DNA from: Zwartia panacis | GTDB lineage: Bacteria; Pseudomonadota; Gammaproteobacteria; Burkholderiales; Burkholderiaceae_B | Assembly: GCF_030410395.1 (NCBI RefSeq) | Contig: NZ_JAUHHF010000006.1 | Coordinates: forward strand, 62,001 to 126,000 | DNA length: 64,000 nucleotides | Direction: 5' to 3' | In this document: in pieces, positions 51,036 through 60,421 of the stretch | Position numbering within the stretch: the first letter of the stretch is position 1 | Layout: every line of letters begins with the position of its first letter | Notes under the pieces: generated by a model | Told to the model about the DNA's origin: nothing | What the model saw: the letters and a program-made list of their open reading frames with translations, nothing else | Database searches by the model: none | Program-made: the position numbers and the translations under genes

Positions 51036-52301
51036 TCAGGTCAAATTTTCAGTTTTTTGGCTTTTATTAAAGAACAATTGAGAGATGAGATTTCCATCAA
51101 TCACCTCACCTGCCAACGTACGTGTCAGAATTTCGCTTCCAAGTAGTTGAGGTGAAAAGATGATGTCAGGGCGGACGCGTTGAATTTTCGACAGATGGGC
51201 GGATTCGTTTACAACCGAGACAGTTTTGACGGTACTGTTGCCGACAAGTTCCTTGGCCGCTAAAACAATAAAAGCATTTTCTGCGTCGTCTTCCTTAAGC
51301 GCCAAGATGTATTGCGCATCCGGCAGACCCGCTTCCTTGAGTACGTCAAGCATGGTTGGATCGCCGATCAGAACATCCGTATGAGGGGGATACTGGTGGG
51401 TGATGTTGGGTTGAACAATTGCGGTGACGTGATGTCCGCGATCCAGCAGGCCAGCGACGACATTCATGGCAAGCGGCGTGGCGCCGCAAATGATGATGTG
51501 GTTTTTTCTCATGGAAATAACAGCCCTTTTCTGAATAAATTTTCTGAGGCTCCCGCCAATGACTGGACCTGCCAATGCGCTGATGGCCGTTGCAAAAACA
51601 GTGATGCCGAAAATGACGATGGATACGACGAATAAGCGCGCTGTTGGCTCGATAGGCAAAATATCGCCATAGCCGACAGTTGCCATCGTGATGACAGAAA
51701 AGTAAAACGCCGAAGTGAGATCTTCGATGGGCGGTTTGAACTGATCGCCCAGATATAACGTCCCGAACACGGAATAGAACAATAACCAGCTGACACTGAC
51801 GATGGTGTACATGCTGCTTGCCGCAAAACTTGAACGACCAAAAACTTGCCAGTTATGGATCAGCAGGACAAACAGTACAACGCTAAAAATAATGATGCCA
51901 AAATGACCCTGTGAAGTGTAGACATCAATGATGAGCGCGAAGATCAACAGGATCAATGACATGAGCCAGGCGATTCGGGCGCGCCACAGCAGCCCGATCG
52001 ACATGATCATCATGCCAAGACCCAGTGCGAGCCTTGGCAATTCGATCAGTCCTATCGTGTCAATCAGGTCTTGCCAGTTTTCATTCAGAAGCCATCCGTG
52101 GTGTTCGGAGGCCATGATGCGTGAGACAAGTGGCCAAATGAAAATCCATGCGTCCAGAAAAATAAGGAGTCCCAGCCATAAATTGGCCGGGAAAATTCCT
52201 TGGATGATTTGAGAACGATTTTTTTTCAGCACTTGAGTACCAATAAAAGTCTTGAGACTAAATTGATCTATTTTCCTGCGCTTTTCAAGGCCTCTTTCCA
52301 C
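51036..52301 (-). CDS. kch: potassium channel protein Kch
   Basis: A 421-residue channel closely following E. coli Kch in length and layout: several N-terminal helices, the selectivity filter TMATVGYGDILP, a last pore helix, then a cytosolic RCK/TrkA-N domain (HIIICGATPLAMNVVAGLLDRGH onward) and the shared FSPQLLGSEILTR segment. The start is uncertain. The GTG at 52301 lies 34 bases inside the preceding receptor gene, and no start has a strong ribosome site. It is the last gene of an ABC-importer operon, an unusual partner for a K+ channel. Confidence 0.88.
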   Translation of the reverse strand: MERGLEKRRKIDQFSLKTFIGTQVLKKNRSQIIQGIFPANLWLGLLIFLDAWIFIWPLVSRIMASEHHGWLLNENWQDLIDTIGLIELPRLALGLGMMIMSIGLLWRARIAWLMSLILLIFALIIDVYTSQGHFGIIIFSVVLFVLLIHNWQVFGRSSFAASSMYTIVSVSWLLFYSVFGTLYLGDQFKPPIEDLTSAFYFSVITMATVGYGDILPIEPTARLFVVSIVIFGITVFATAISALAGPVIGGSLRKFIQKRAVISMRKNHIIICGATPLAMNVVAGLLDRGHHVTAIVQPNITHQYPPHTDVLIGDPTMLDVLKEAGLPDAQYILALKEDDAENAFIVLAAKELVGNSTVKTVSVVNESAHLSKIQRVRPDIIFSPQLLGSEILTRTLAGEVIDGNLISQLFFNKSQKTENLT

Positions 52302-53275
52302 AAGTCAATCACAACCTTGTAGTCGGCGGCGGCTTTGGCTGGGTCAGTACCCACCACTTTGATGTTGCTCAGGTTCGGTAGTTTGGTCAGTTTAGCGACA
52401 TCGATATCGGAGCGCGTTGGGCGGCGGAAATTTTGTACGAGTTCAGCCTCTTGTACTTCTTTAGACAGTAAGACATCGTAAAGTTGTTGCGCAGCAGCTG
52501 CACCGTTTTTTGGGTTTTTGATGATGGCGACGGCTTCAGGTGCGATAAAGGCGCCTTCTTGAGGGTAGACAAGCTCGATCTCTTTCTGACCACCCGCTAC
52601 GTATGAATAGGCTGCGTATTCCATTGTGATACCAATCGGATATTCGCCGTTTGCAACGCCTTTATAGACTTGAGCTGAGCTTTTGGAGATCACTACATTG
52701 GCTGCAAGTTTCTTGAGACCCTCTGCGCCAAACAGTTGATAAACGCCGTAGACTTGGTCGTAGGCACTGCCCGAAGTAACTGGATCGCCAATGATGATTT
52801 TATTTTTCCAAACGGGGGAAAAGAGATCTGCCCAGCTTTTAGGCGCCGTTGCGCCCTTGAGCTGCTTATTGTTGACCATGATGATCATGACATGGGCGTT
52901 GGAGCCTACCCATAAATTGTCAGGGCCTTTGAATTGAGGTGCGATGTCTTTAGCTTGTGCGGATTCGTAAGGTTGAAAGTTTTGACGAAAGGCGGCCATC
53001 GTGCCAAAACCAGCACCCCAAACGACATCACCCAGAGGATTTTTGGCCTCAGCCTCGATACGCTTCATCAGTGCCCCGGTGCCGGAGGTGACTTTCTGAA
53101 TGTTGAGCGTAGGCGTGGTCTTTTTTGCCACATCCGTGGCGGTATCGATCACTTGTACATTGTTTGAGGTGTACATCACCGCGTTATTGGCGGATACAGT
53201 CGCGGTCATTGTTAAAAGAGCGAATGCACCGAGTGTCGAGGGTAAGATGCGACGAATAAAGGTCGTATGTGTCAT
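52268..53275 (-). CDS. ABC transporter substrate-binding protein (FbpA-like)
   Basis: A 335-residue periplasmic receptor with signal peptide ending VSAN. The Fbp-type fold is seen in NNAVMYTSNNVQVI, GDVVWGAGFGTM and PQEGAFIAPEAVAIIKNP. These receptors bind Fe3+, 2-aminoethylphosphonate, sugar phosphates or other anions. It is the third gene of the operon ATPase, permease, receptor, kch, 15 bases after the permease. Its 3' end overlaps the assigned start of kch. Confidence 0.87.
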   Translation of the reverse strand: MTHTTFIRRILPSTLGAFALLTMTATVSANNAVMYTSNNVQVIDTATDVAKKTTPTLNIQKVTSGTGALMKRIEAEAKNPLGDVVWGAGFGTMAAFRQNFQPYESAQAKDIAPQFKGPDNLWVGSNAHVMIIMVNNKQLKGATAPKSWADLFSPVWKNKIIIGDPVTSGSAYDQVYGVYQLFGAEGLKKLAANVVISKSSAQVYKGVANGEYPIGITMEYAAYSYVAGGQKEIELVYPQEGAFIAPEAVAIIKNPKNGAAAAQQLYDVLLSKEVQEAELVQNFRRPTRSDIDVAKLTKLPNLSNIKVVGTDPAKAAADYKVVIDLWKEALKSAGK

Positions 53276-53290
53276 GTAAGGACTCCTGAT

Positions 53291-54958
53291 TTAAGGATTG
53301 TGACTGGAGAACAGGTCAAGTTTTAAAAAGCGGATCGCTAAATAGACGGGTATTAAGATCACAGTCATCAAAATGACCCCATAGGCAGAGGCGCGGGCAA
53401 GATAACCCGAATCGATCTGTCGATACATTTCAATTGGCATCGTTTCCATACCGCCAAAATACAAAACAATGGTAGCTGATATTTCTGATAACGATGTAAC
53501 CCACATCAGGATGGCAGCCGCCAGAATGGCGGGTTTCATAATGGGCAAAATGACTTTGAAAAAACTTTTGATGGGTGGCACCCCAAGATTGATCGATGCT
53601 TCCTCGATCGAGTCTGGGATGCTGTAGAGCGAGGCGGAAGCCGAGCGGATGGAAAAGGGGACTTTGCGGACAAAGTAGGCGGCTGCCATGATCGCCCATG
53701 TCCCCGTGAGAATAATCACGCCACTGTTATAAGTTTGAATCAGGGCAATACCCAGTACTGTCCCGGAGATCGCTAGTGGCAACATGACGACATAATCCAG
53801 AATGGATACGAGCCACATTCTTTTTTTGACAATCAGGTAACTCACGATCGTGGCGAAGCAGGTACCGATCAGTGTTGCAATGCTTGCAAGTGACAGAGAA
53901 TTAAAAATGGGACCTGGGGCTTGTCGCAGGGCACGATCCATGTTTTCAAGTGTGAAGGTTCCATATTGCATGACTGGACCACTTGCTTTGGTGAACGCTC
54001 CAATCAAAACAATGATGGCGGGAATGAGAGACAAGGCAACAAAAAGCAGCACCATGACTGTTAAGAGCCCTGCGGCAAAGCCTTTGGCCCGTATGGGCTT
54101 AGGCGCTCGTCCCTGCTGCATTTGATAGGTTTTCCGCTCCACAATGGTCTTTTGTAAAAAGAGCACCAGACCAACTAGCAGGATAGACAGCACGGCAAGT
54201 ACGCTTTGCATCGTGGGATCCGAACCCATTTCTGAAAGAAAGGTCGTGTAAGTCAGGGATGACAATACATCGACTGAACCTCCTAAAATCATCGGTATCG
54301 AAAAGTTATCAACAGCCAGAGTAAAGACCACCATGGCATTGATCAACAGCGCAGGCGCCAGCACGGGCAAAGTGACAGTCAGTGTGCGTCTAAGCCCGCT
54401 TGCACCCAAATTGGTGGCAGCCTCTTCGATTGTGCCATCAATCGCTTTGAGGGCGGCAAGCATGCCAATATAGGCGTAGGTGTAGTCATTCAGAATCAGT
54501 GTATAGGTCATGCCAAACCAGCCATAAAAGCTGGGTAGTTCTATCCCAACAAACTCCAGCGCTCGACGCGCCAAACCGTTGTTGCCCAGCAGCATCAGCC
54601 AGGCTTGTGAAACGACAATATCTGGTAATACGATGGTCGCAAGTGGCAGAAGCGCGACTATTGATTTCCCTGGGAAATCAAAACGGGTGACAACATAGGC
54701 GAGCGGTGCGCCGATGAGCATGCACCCAAGCGTTGCACTCACACCAAGTCGTAAGGTGTTGAAAAAAGCATCAACGTAGCGTGGATTATCCAGAAAAGCT
54801 TGAAAGCCGGCCAAACTGAAGTCGCCAGTTTTGATATCCACCACGCTGAAATAAAAAAGTGAGAGCAGTGGCCATACGACAAAAAATGTCAGTACGCCCA
54901 GGCATAGGAGTGCAGGCAGGAACCAGGGTGATATGCTTTTTTTAAAAAAGAGGTTCAT
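53291..54958 (-). CDS. ABC transporter permease, fused two-domain
   Basis: A 555-residue membrane protein with two BPD-type domains and about twelve helices. EAA loops are EEAATNLGASGLRR and EEASINLGVPPIKSF. It pairs with the ATPase 10 bases upstream and the receptor 15 bases downstream. It resembles the permease at 27781 in design but is clearly divergent, so the two operons are not recent duplicates. Confidence 0.92.
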   Translation of the reverse strand: MNLFFKKSISPWFLPALLCLGVLTFFVVWPLLSLFYFSVVDIKTGDFSLAGFQAFLDNPRYVDAFFNTLRLGVSATLGCMLIGAPLAYVVTRFDFPGKSIVALLPLATIVLPDIVVSQAWLMLLGNNGLARRALEFVGIELPSFYGWFGMTYTLILNDYTYAYIGMLAALKAIDGTIEEAATNLGASGLRRTLTVTLPVLAPALLINAMVVFTLAVDNFSIPMILGGSVDVLSSLTYTTFLSEMGSDPTMQSVLAVLSILLVGLVLFLQKTIVERKTYQMQQGRAPKPIRAKGFAAGLLTVMVLLFVALSLIPAIIVLIGAFTKASGPVMQYGTFTLENMDRALRQAPGPIFNSLSLASIATLIGTCFATIVSYLIVKKRMWLVSILDYVVMLPLAISGTVLGIALIQTYNSGVIILTGTWAIMAAAYFVRKVPFSIRSASASLYSIPDSIEEASINLGVPPIKSFFKVILPIMKPAILAAAILMWVTSLSEISATIVLYFGGMETMPIEMYRQIDSGYLARASAYGVILMTVILIPVYLAIRFLKLDLFSSHNP

Positions 54959-54968
54959 GTGTGTCGAC

Positions 54969-56060
54969 CTATACCAGAACGAGTCGACATTCAGGAGAGA
55001 AGTTCAGAAATACAGCCTCTCCAGCTTGTTTGCGCGGATCGTCAGCCGCAGCAACGTCCGCCATCAGCGTGTTGCCATCCACAAGCTTCACGCAGTAAGT
55101 GACTTTGAATCCCAGGTAACGTCTGAATACGACATGCGCAGGCACGGAATGGGTGCTTGTTTTCGAGGCGGTCTGAATGTGAATGTGTTCAGCCCGCACC
55201 GCGAGTTGATACGTTGCTTGCAAAGACTTGGCCGATGCTTGCGCATGTGCGGTGATTGTCGGATCGCTATCAATCAACACGACGCCTCCAGCAATCGCAA
55301 CTTCAGTTTGTGTGCCGCGTGAAGTCCAATCAGTGATGGGAATCAAGTTTGCGCCACCTATAAAGTCCGCTGCATAGGCTGTAAGCGGACGCGAGTATAG
55401 GCCTTCGGGTGTGTCGAGCTGATCAATTCTCCCACTGCGTAACAGCGCGATCCGGTCTGACATGGAAAGTGCCTCTTCCTGGTCATGCGTCACGAAAATC
55501 GTTGTGATTTTGGCCTCTTGCTGGAGCTCACGGATGACATCGCGCATTTGAATGCGTAATTTCGCATCCAGATTTGAGAGGGGCTCGTCCATCAACAGGA
55601 TTCTGGGTTCGATCACCAGTGCTCGGGCCAGCGCGACACGCTGACGCTGACCGCCTGACAGTTCTCCGGGGTAGCGTTTTTTGAGATGAGCGAGTTCGAC
55701 GCGCTGCAAAATACGATCGACTTTCGTGTCAATAAGTTGACTTGAAAATTTTCTTACACGTAAACCGTAGGCAACGTTATCAAAGACAGTTTTATCAGGA
55801 AACAAGGCATAGTCTTGAAACACCATGCCTGTTTCTCTTTTGTGCGCGGCAAGGTGGGTGACGTCTTTTTCCCCGATATGAACCTGACCTGCATCAGGGA
55901 TGATAAAGCCCGCAATCATGCGCAGCAATGTCGTTTTGCCGCAGCCACTCGGACCCAGAAGTGTGAAAAACTCACCATGCGCCACCGCGAGAGAAAGCTG
56001 ATCAATGATGGTGACATCGCCATATTTTTTGACGACGTTGCTGAGTTTAATTTCTGCCAT
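54969..56060 (-). CDS. ABC transporter ATP-binding protein (FbpC/PotA type)
   Basis: A 363-residue ATPase: Walker A GPSGCGKTT (36-44), signature LSGGQRQRVALARAL, Walker B ILLMDEPLSNLDAKLR, and a C-terminal TOBE-type domain with RAEHIHIQ. It is the first gene of the operon 56060 to 51036 and is divergent from the PLP enzyme gene at 56181. Gene order (ATPase, permease, receptor) differs from the operon at 26705-30816. The substrate is not assigned. Confidence 0.93.
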   Translation of the reverse strand: MAEIKLSNVVKKYGDVTIIDQLSLAVAHGEFFTLLGPSGCGKTTLLRMIAGFIIPDAGQVHIGEKDVTHLAAHKRETGMVFQDYALFPDKTVFDNVAYGLRVRKFSSQLIDTKVDRILQRVELAHLKKRYPGELSGGQRQRVALARALVIEPRILLMDEPLSNLDAKLRIQMRDVIRELQQEAKITTIFVTHDQEEALSMSDRIALLRSGRIDQLDTPEGLYSRPLTAYAADFIGGANLIPITDWTSRGTQTEVAIAGGVVLIDSDPTITAHAQASAKSLQATYQLAVRAEHIHIQTASKTSTHSVPAHVVFRRYLGFKVTYCVKLVDGNTLMADVAAADDPRKQAGEAVFLNFSPECRLVLV

Positions 56061-56180
56061 GTGTGCCGAAGAATAAAAAAATTTGAGCCTCAGGTGACTC
56101 GAGACGATTTTCCCTGAGATCTTAATGGTAGCCTATTCGTTTTACGTACGACCTCTCATTGAACATAACGAGAAATAGAC

Positions 56181-57296
56181 ATGTCACCTTGGAAAGCCGC
56201 GCATCCCGGAGATGCTTTTGAAGATATCGATACGCCCGCCCTGGTTCTGGACCTTGATGCGTTCGAGCGCAATCTTGCTCGCATGACACAGGCGCTCGCT
56301 GGCAGCAAAATGCGCCTGCGACCGCATGCGAAAAGCCATAAGTGTCCGGATATTGCACTGCGGCAGATCCAGCAGGGTGCGATCGGGATTTGTTGCCAAA
56401 AGGTCAGCGAAGCCGCCCGATTTGTCGAGGCGGGGGTCAAGGATGTCCTGATCACCAATCAAATCGTCGGCGCCAGAAAAGTGGCTCACGCGATGGATCT
56501 CGCCGCGCGGGCGACAATCGGTGTGTTGGTCGATCACCCGAGTCAGGTTGCGCAGTTCGACCATGCTAGTCAGGAACGCAAAACGACGATTGATGTCTAC
56601 ATTGAGGTCGATGTGGGGATGGGGCGCTGCGGCGTGAGCTCAGTCCAGGAGGTCACCGACTTGGCGCAGCAAATCACTGCTGCGCCTTATCTGCGTTTCA
56701 TGGGTCTGCAGTGTTATCACGGGAGTGCACAGCACTATCGCGAGCCCGAGCAGCGTCAGGCTGCGATCCGTCAGGCCAGCGATATTGCCGTGACGATGCG
56801 TCATGCCCTCGAAAAGCTCGGGATCAAGGTCGAAAGGATCACTGGAGCTGGAACAGGCTCAGTGGCTTTGGAGCGAGACTCTGGTGTGTTCAATGAAGTG
56901 CAATCCGGTTCTTATGTTTTTATGGATGCGGATTACGCAAAAAATCATCAAGGTCCGCAAGACGTCCAGTTCGAACACGCGCTATTTGTGAAAACTGGCG
57001 TGATGAGTCGACCAACCGCCGATCGCGCGGTGGTGGACGCGGGTCTCAAAGCTTCAAGCGTGGACTCAGGGCTGCCGGTCGTTTGGAAAAAGCCAGGAGT
57101 TCATTACACCAAAGCGAGCGATGAGCATGGCGTATTGCAAACTGAGCAAGCCAATGACCCGGCGCTTGGAGATTTTGTTTTGCTGATCCCGGGACATTGC
57201 GATCCAACGGTCAATTTGTATGACGAATTGATTTGTTATCGAGCGGGTAAGGTTGAAGCGGTCTGGCCCATCACCGCACGCGGTGCCGCACTTTAA
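56181..57296 (+). CDS. PLP-dependent D-threonine aldolase / D-serine dehydratase (DSD1) family
   Basis: A 371-residue fold-type III (alanine-racemase-like) PLP enzyme. RPHAKSHKCPDI near residues 48-59 carries the PLP Lys. CCQKVSEA, GAGTGSVALERDSGVFNE, SDEHG and IPGHCDPTVN are shared with D-threonine aldolase and 3-hydroxy-D-aspartate aldolase. The His and Cys of SDEHG/GHCDP are expected to bind a divalent metal. It cleaves or dehydrates a beta-hydroxy-D-amino acid. It is divergent from an ABC importer operon and followed 34 bases later by a Bug gene, so uptake of a related amino or hydroxy acid is plausible. Confidence 0.88.
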   Translation: MSPWKAAHPGDAFEDIDTPALVLDLDAFERNLARMTQALAGSKMRLRPHAKSHKCPDIALRQIQQGAIGICCQKVSEAARFVEAGVKDVLITNQIVGARKVAHAMDLAARATIGVLVDHPSQVAQFDHASQERKTTIDVYIEVDVGMGRCGVSSVQEVTDLAQQITAAPYLRFMGLQCYHGSAQHYREPEQRQAAIRQASDIAVTMRHALEKLGIKVERITGAGTGSVALERDSGVFNEVQSGSYVFMDADYAKNHQGPQDVQFEHALFVKTGVMSRPTADRAVVDAGLKASSVDSGLPVVWKKPGVHYTKASDEHGVLQTEQANDPALGDFVLLIPGHCDPTVNLYDELICYRAGKVEAVWPITARGAAL

Positions 57297-57330
57297 AGTG
57301 AGTATTTAAAACAATATCCAGGAGACAAAT

Positions 57331-58335
57331 GTGTATATAAATAAGACTGTAGTGCGTTTTGCAGGGATGAGAATGGTCATGGCTGCGTCGACAATGATTG
57401 TGCTCGGCGCGTCCCAAATTTCAATGGCCCAAAATGCCGCCGCCTATCCCCAGGAACCCGTCAAATTCATCGTGCCTTATCCCGCGGGAGGTGTGAGCGA
57501 TGTATCTAGTCGTGCGATTGCTTCGGCCCTGGGCAACAAGATTGGCGCCAATATGGTGATCGAGAATAAGGCGGGTGCCGCCTCGACTGTCGCCAGTACG
57601 TATGTTGCAGGTCAAAAACCTAACGGATATACGCTCTATGCTGCGCCGGTCTCCATCGTCATTAATCCCGCTTTGCAAGGAGCCGTAAGCTACAAGCCGT
57701 ATGAGAGTTTTACGCCGATTTCAATGATGATGACGGCACCGTTTGTCTTGCAAACGAATAAAGATTTGCCAGTCAATAACGCCAAAGAATTAGTTGAACT
57801 GATCAAGAAGAATCCCGATAAATACGCGATTGGTACCTCTGGAGTGGGATCGATCAATCACCTTGCGGCTGAGTACTTTATCAAGCAGTTCGGTTTGAAA
57901 ATGGTCGTGGCACATTACAAAGGGGGTATGCCCGCTGCACAGGACATGATTGGCGGACAGGTGCAGATGATGTTCTCGGCCGCAAGCGAGGCCATGCCTT
58001 TTATCAGTAGTGGCAAGACCCGAGGTTTGGCTGTGACCTCCATGGAGCGTATGTCGACGCTTCCTGACTTGCCGACTATGAACGAAGCTTTGGGTACCAA
58101 AGATTTTGAAGCGACATTCTGGCTGGCATTGGTGTCACCTGCTGTTCTGGACCCAGCGTTGCAAGCGAAATTGTCGAGTGCGATGCAGTCATTGAGTCAG
58201 GATGATGAGTTACGCAAGCGTTTGGGTCAGCTTGGCATCGAGCTGAATACTTCAGCCCCCGAAGTCGTCACGGCGAATCTCAAGCGTGACGAGGTGAAGT
58301 GGACGACCCTGATTAAAGAACTGAATTTGAAATAA
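57331..58335 (+). CDS. Bug/TctC family receptor
   Basis: A 334-residue periplasmic receptor, signal peptide ending SMAQ. The ligand loop is PYPAGGVSDVSSR and VIENKAGAAST follows. The start is the GTG at 57331 behind CAGGAGACAAAT. An ATG two bases earlier (57329) is out of frame and stops after three codons. It lies 34 bases after the PLP enzyme gene and is probably co-transcribed. A strong terminator follows. Confidence 0.9.
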   Translation: MYINKTVVRFAGMRMVMAASTMIVLGASQISMAQNAAAYPQEPVKFIVPYPAGGVSDVSSRAIASALGNKIGANMVIENKAGAASTVASTYVAGQKPNGYTLYAAPVSIVINPALQGAVSYKPYESFTPISMMMTAPFVLQTNKDLPVNNAKELVELIKKNPDKYAIGTSGVGSINHLAAEYFIKQFGLKMVVAHYKGGMPAAQDMIGGQVQMMFSAASEAMPFISSGKTRGLAVTSMERMSTLPDLPTMNEALGTKDFEATFWLALVSPAVLDPALQAKLSSAMQSLSQDDELRKRLGQLGIELNTSAPEVVTANLKRDEVKWTTLIKELNLK

Positions 58336-58346
58336 AGAGATCAAAA

Positions 58347-58374
58347 AAAACTGCGCATCATGCGCAGTTTTTTA
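58347..58374. terminator. bidirectional rho-independent terminator
   Basis: AAAACTGCGCA at 58347-58357 pairs perfectly with TGCGCAGTTTT at 58361-58371 around a 3-base loop. T-runs follow in both directions (58368-58373 on plus, the A-run 58343-58350 on minus). It separates the plus-strand Bug gene from the convergent tctA gene. Confidence 0.93.
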
Positions 58375-58403
58375 TTCATGATAGTTTTGAATTCAAGTTC
58401 AAT

Positions 58404-59909
58404 TTATTTCGTGGTTTTAAATCGTCTGTACAGACTCGGTGCAACGATGACCACGACTGCCGCGATCCAGAGTCCGATGCTGATTGGGCTCTGGAACAAA
58501 ATGCCAAGTTCCCCATTGGTAATGGAGAGTGCTCGGCGTAAATTCTGCTCCATCATTTCGCCTAGCACGACCCCTAGAACCAGCGGCGGCATGGGAAGTC
58601 CCATTTTGCGCAAAATATAGCCGATCACACCGATTGCCACGACCAGACCCAGATCAAAGGTCGCCGAGTGCAACGCGAAAACACCCACAAAGCTGATCGT
58701 CAAAATGCCGGGGACGAGCAGCCACGGCGGTACTTTCAGCATCGAAGCAAACACACGAACCATTGGGATATTCATGAACAACAACATGAGGTTTGCGACG
58801 AACAGGGAAGCGATCAAACCCCAGACGAGTTGTGGTTGCTGGTCGAACAATACGGGTCCAGGCGTGATGTTGTAGAGTGAAAGCGCGCCCATCATCACGG
58901 CTGTCGTGCCTGAGCCAGGCACACCGAGTGTCAGCATGGGAATGAACGATCCTGTTGCCGCGCTGTTGTTCGCGGCCTCTGGAGCAGCCAGCCCTCGCAA
59001 ATCGCCGCGTCCGAATTTTGCGTCGGGATCCCTGTTTTCATAATGCTTCTTTTCATAGGCGTATGTCACCGCCGATGCGACGCTTGCCCCTGCTCCAGGC
59101 AAAACACCGATAAAGAAACCCATGACTGAGGCTCTCAACGTACTCCACCAGGTAAACACTAGTTCTTTGAAATTGAACATTTTGCGTGTGCTCGGCGGCA
59201 CATCGATCGAGACACCCGTTAAAGAGTTTTCAAGCATTTGGAGCATTTCGGCAACAGCAAACAAGCCTATCACCACCACGACGAACGCAATGCCATCCGA
59301 TAAATTGGGGTGATCAAAGGTGTAACGGTAAACCCCGGAGTTGGCGTCCACACCGACTGTTGAAATCGCTAGCCCAATCATTGCGGCCAGCACACCTTTG
59401 ACAGGTTGATCGCCTAGCAGGCTTGTCAGTGCGCAAAAGGCAAAAACCATTAGCACAAAATATTCGGCCGGACCGAAGGCAAGTGCCCAGTTCGCCAGTA
59501 CTGGCGCGAAGAATACAATTCCAATCACACCGATCAATGAGCCTACAAAAGAAGACCAGGCTGAGATTGAGAGCGCGACGTTGGCCAGACCTTGACGGGC
59601 AAGTGGGTAACCATCGAGCGTCGTCATCACCGCGGCGGCCTCGCCAGGCACATTCAGCAAAATCGAAGTGATCCGGCCGCCATATTCGGCGCCCACATAA
59701 ACCGCAGCGAGCAAAATCAGAGATGTTTCTGGTGGAAGGTTCATCGCAAAAGCGATCGGGATGAGCATCGCTACGCCATTGATGGGCCCTAGACCCGGCA
59801 AGACGCCGACGATCGTCCCGAAAAACGAGCCAATTGCCGCGACCAAAAGATTGAGCGGGGTAAATGCAACACCAAAACCGATACCGAGCTGTTCAAAAAT
59901 GCCGCTCAT
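58404..59909 (-). CDS. tctA: tripartite tricarboxylate transporter large membrane subunit TctA
   Basis: A 501-residue membrane protein with about twelve helices. GVLPGLGPINGVAMLIPIAF near residue 34 and the APEAANNSAATGSFIPMLTL segment followed by GVPGSGTTAV are TctA signatures. I start at ATG 59909 (GGGAG upstream), which overlaps the tctB stop as ATGA; the open frame reaches 60200 but that part reads through tctB out of frame. It is the only TctA in the window and could also serve some of the orphan Bug receptors. Confidence 0.94.
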   Translation of the reverse strand: MSGIFEQLGIGFGVAFTPLNLLVAAIGSFFGTIVGVLPGLGPINGVAMLIPIAFAMNLPPETSLILLAAVYVGAEYGGRITSILLNVPGEAAAVMTTLDGYPLARQGLANVALSISAWSSFVGSLIGVIGIVFFAPVLANWALAFGPAEYFVLMVFAFCALTSLLGDQPVKGVLAAMIGLAISTVGVDANSGVYRYTFDHPNLSDGIAFVVVVIGLFAVAEMLQMLENSLTGVSIDVPPSTRKMFNFKELVFTWWSTLRASVMGFFIGVLPGAGASVASAVTYAYEKKHYENRDPDAKFGRGDLRGLAAPEAANNSAATGSFIPMLTLGVPGSGTTAVMMGALSLYNITPGPVLFDQQPQLVWGLIASLFVANLMLLFMNIPMVRVFASMLKVPPWLLVPGILTISFVGVFALHSATFDLGLVVAIGVIGYILRKMGLPMPPLVLGVVLGEMMEQNLRRALSITNGELGILFQSPISIGLWIAAVVVIVAPSLYRRFKTTK

Positions 59910-60349
59910 AAAAATGCTCCCAGAACACCTGCAGGAAGAACGACATCCAATAATTTGTCGAAAATCACAAAAAACAAAATACCCATTCCAGCGCCACCGA
60001 TCAGTGCTTTGATCCAGGTGCCGCCAAACAAACGTGCGACCAGCGTTGTCATCAGCGCGGTTGAAATAATGAAACCCAGCAGCTGGAATGTCGCGGCATA
60101 CGCACTGAGTATCGCGATCATCAGCCAGATTCGGGCGTTTGCCGCGCGACTGTTGGGCTCGACACGGTGACCACCCTTGATCACGAGGATGAGTCCGCAC
60201 AATGCAATGATTGCCGAGATCCCAAGCGGGAAAGCGCGTGGACCGATTGGCTCGTAAGAGAAGGCCGCCTCAAGGCTGTGTCCGTACCACGCTAGAAAAG
60301 CGGCGAGTGCCAGCGCCAGCGCGCCCAGTTTTCGATCATCAAGAGCCAT
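59906..60349 (-). CDS. tctB: tripartite tricarboxylate transporter small membrane subunit TctB
   Basis: A 147-residue four-helix membrane protein of the TctB family. The start is ATG 60349 with GAGGTG 4 bases upstream; an open frame to 60421 passes through the upstream hairpin and is unlikely to be translated. The EPIGPRAFPLGISAIIALCGL segment is typical of the family. It is coupled to tctA by an ATGA overlap. Confidence 0.9.
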   Translation of the reverse strand: MALDDRKLGALALALAAFLAWYGHSLEAAFSYEPIGPRAFPLGISAIIALCGLILVIKGGHRVEPNSRAANARIWLMIAILSAYAATFQLLGFIISTALMTTLVARLFGGTWIKALIGGAGMGILFFVIFDKLLDVVLPAGVLGAFL

Positions 60350-60372
60350 CTTGCACCTCAATTTCTTCAAAT

Positions 60373-60410
60373 AAAAAAGCGCTGAACAGACCTTGTGGTC
60401 TGTCCAGCGC
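60373..60410 (-). terminator. attenuator-like terminator between tctC and tctB
   Basis: A 14-base stem (60379-60392 with 60397-60410, one mismatch) with a 4-base loop is followed on the minus strand by six T residues (60378-60373). It lies 12 bases after the tctC stop and about 24 bases before the tctB start. Partial termination here would give more receptor than permease. Confidence 0.82.
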
Positions 60411-60421
60411 ATGGACTTCAT

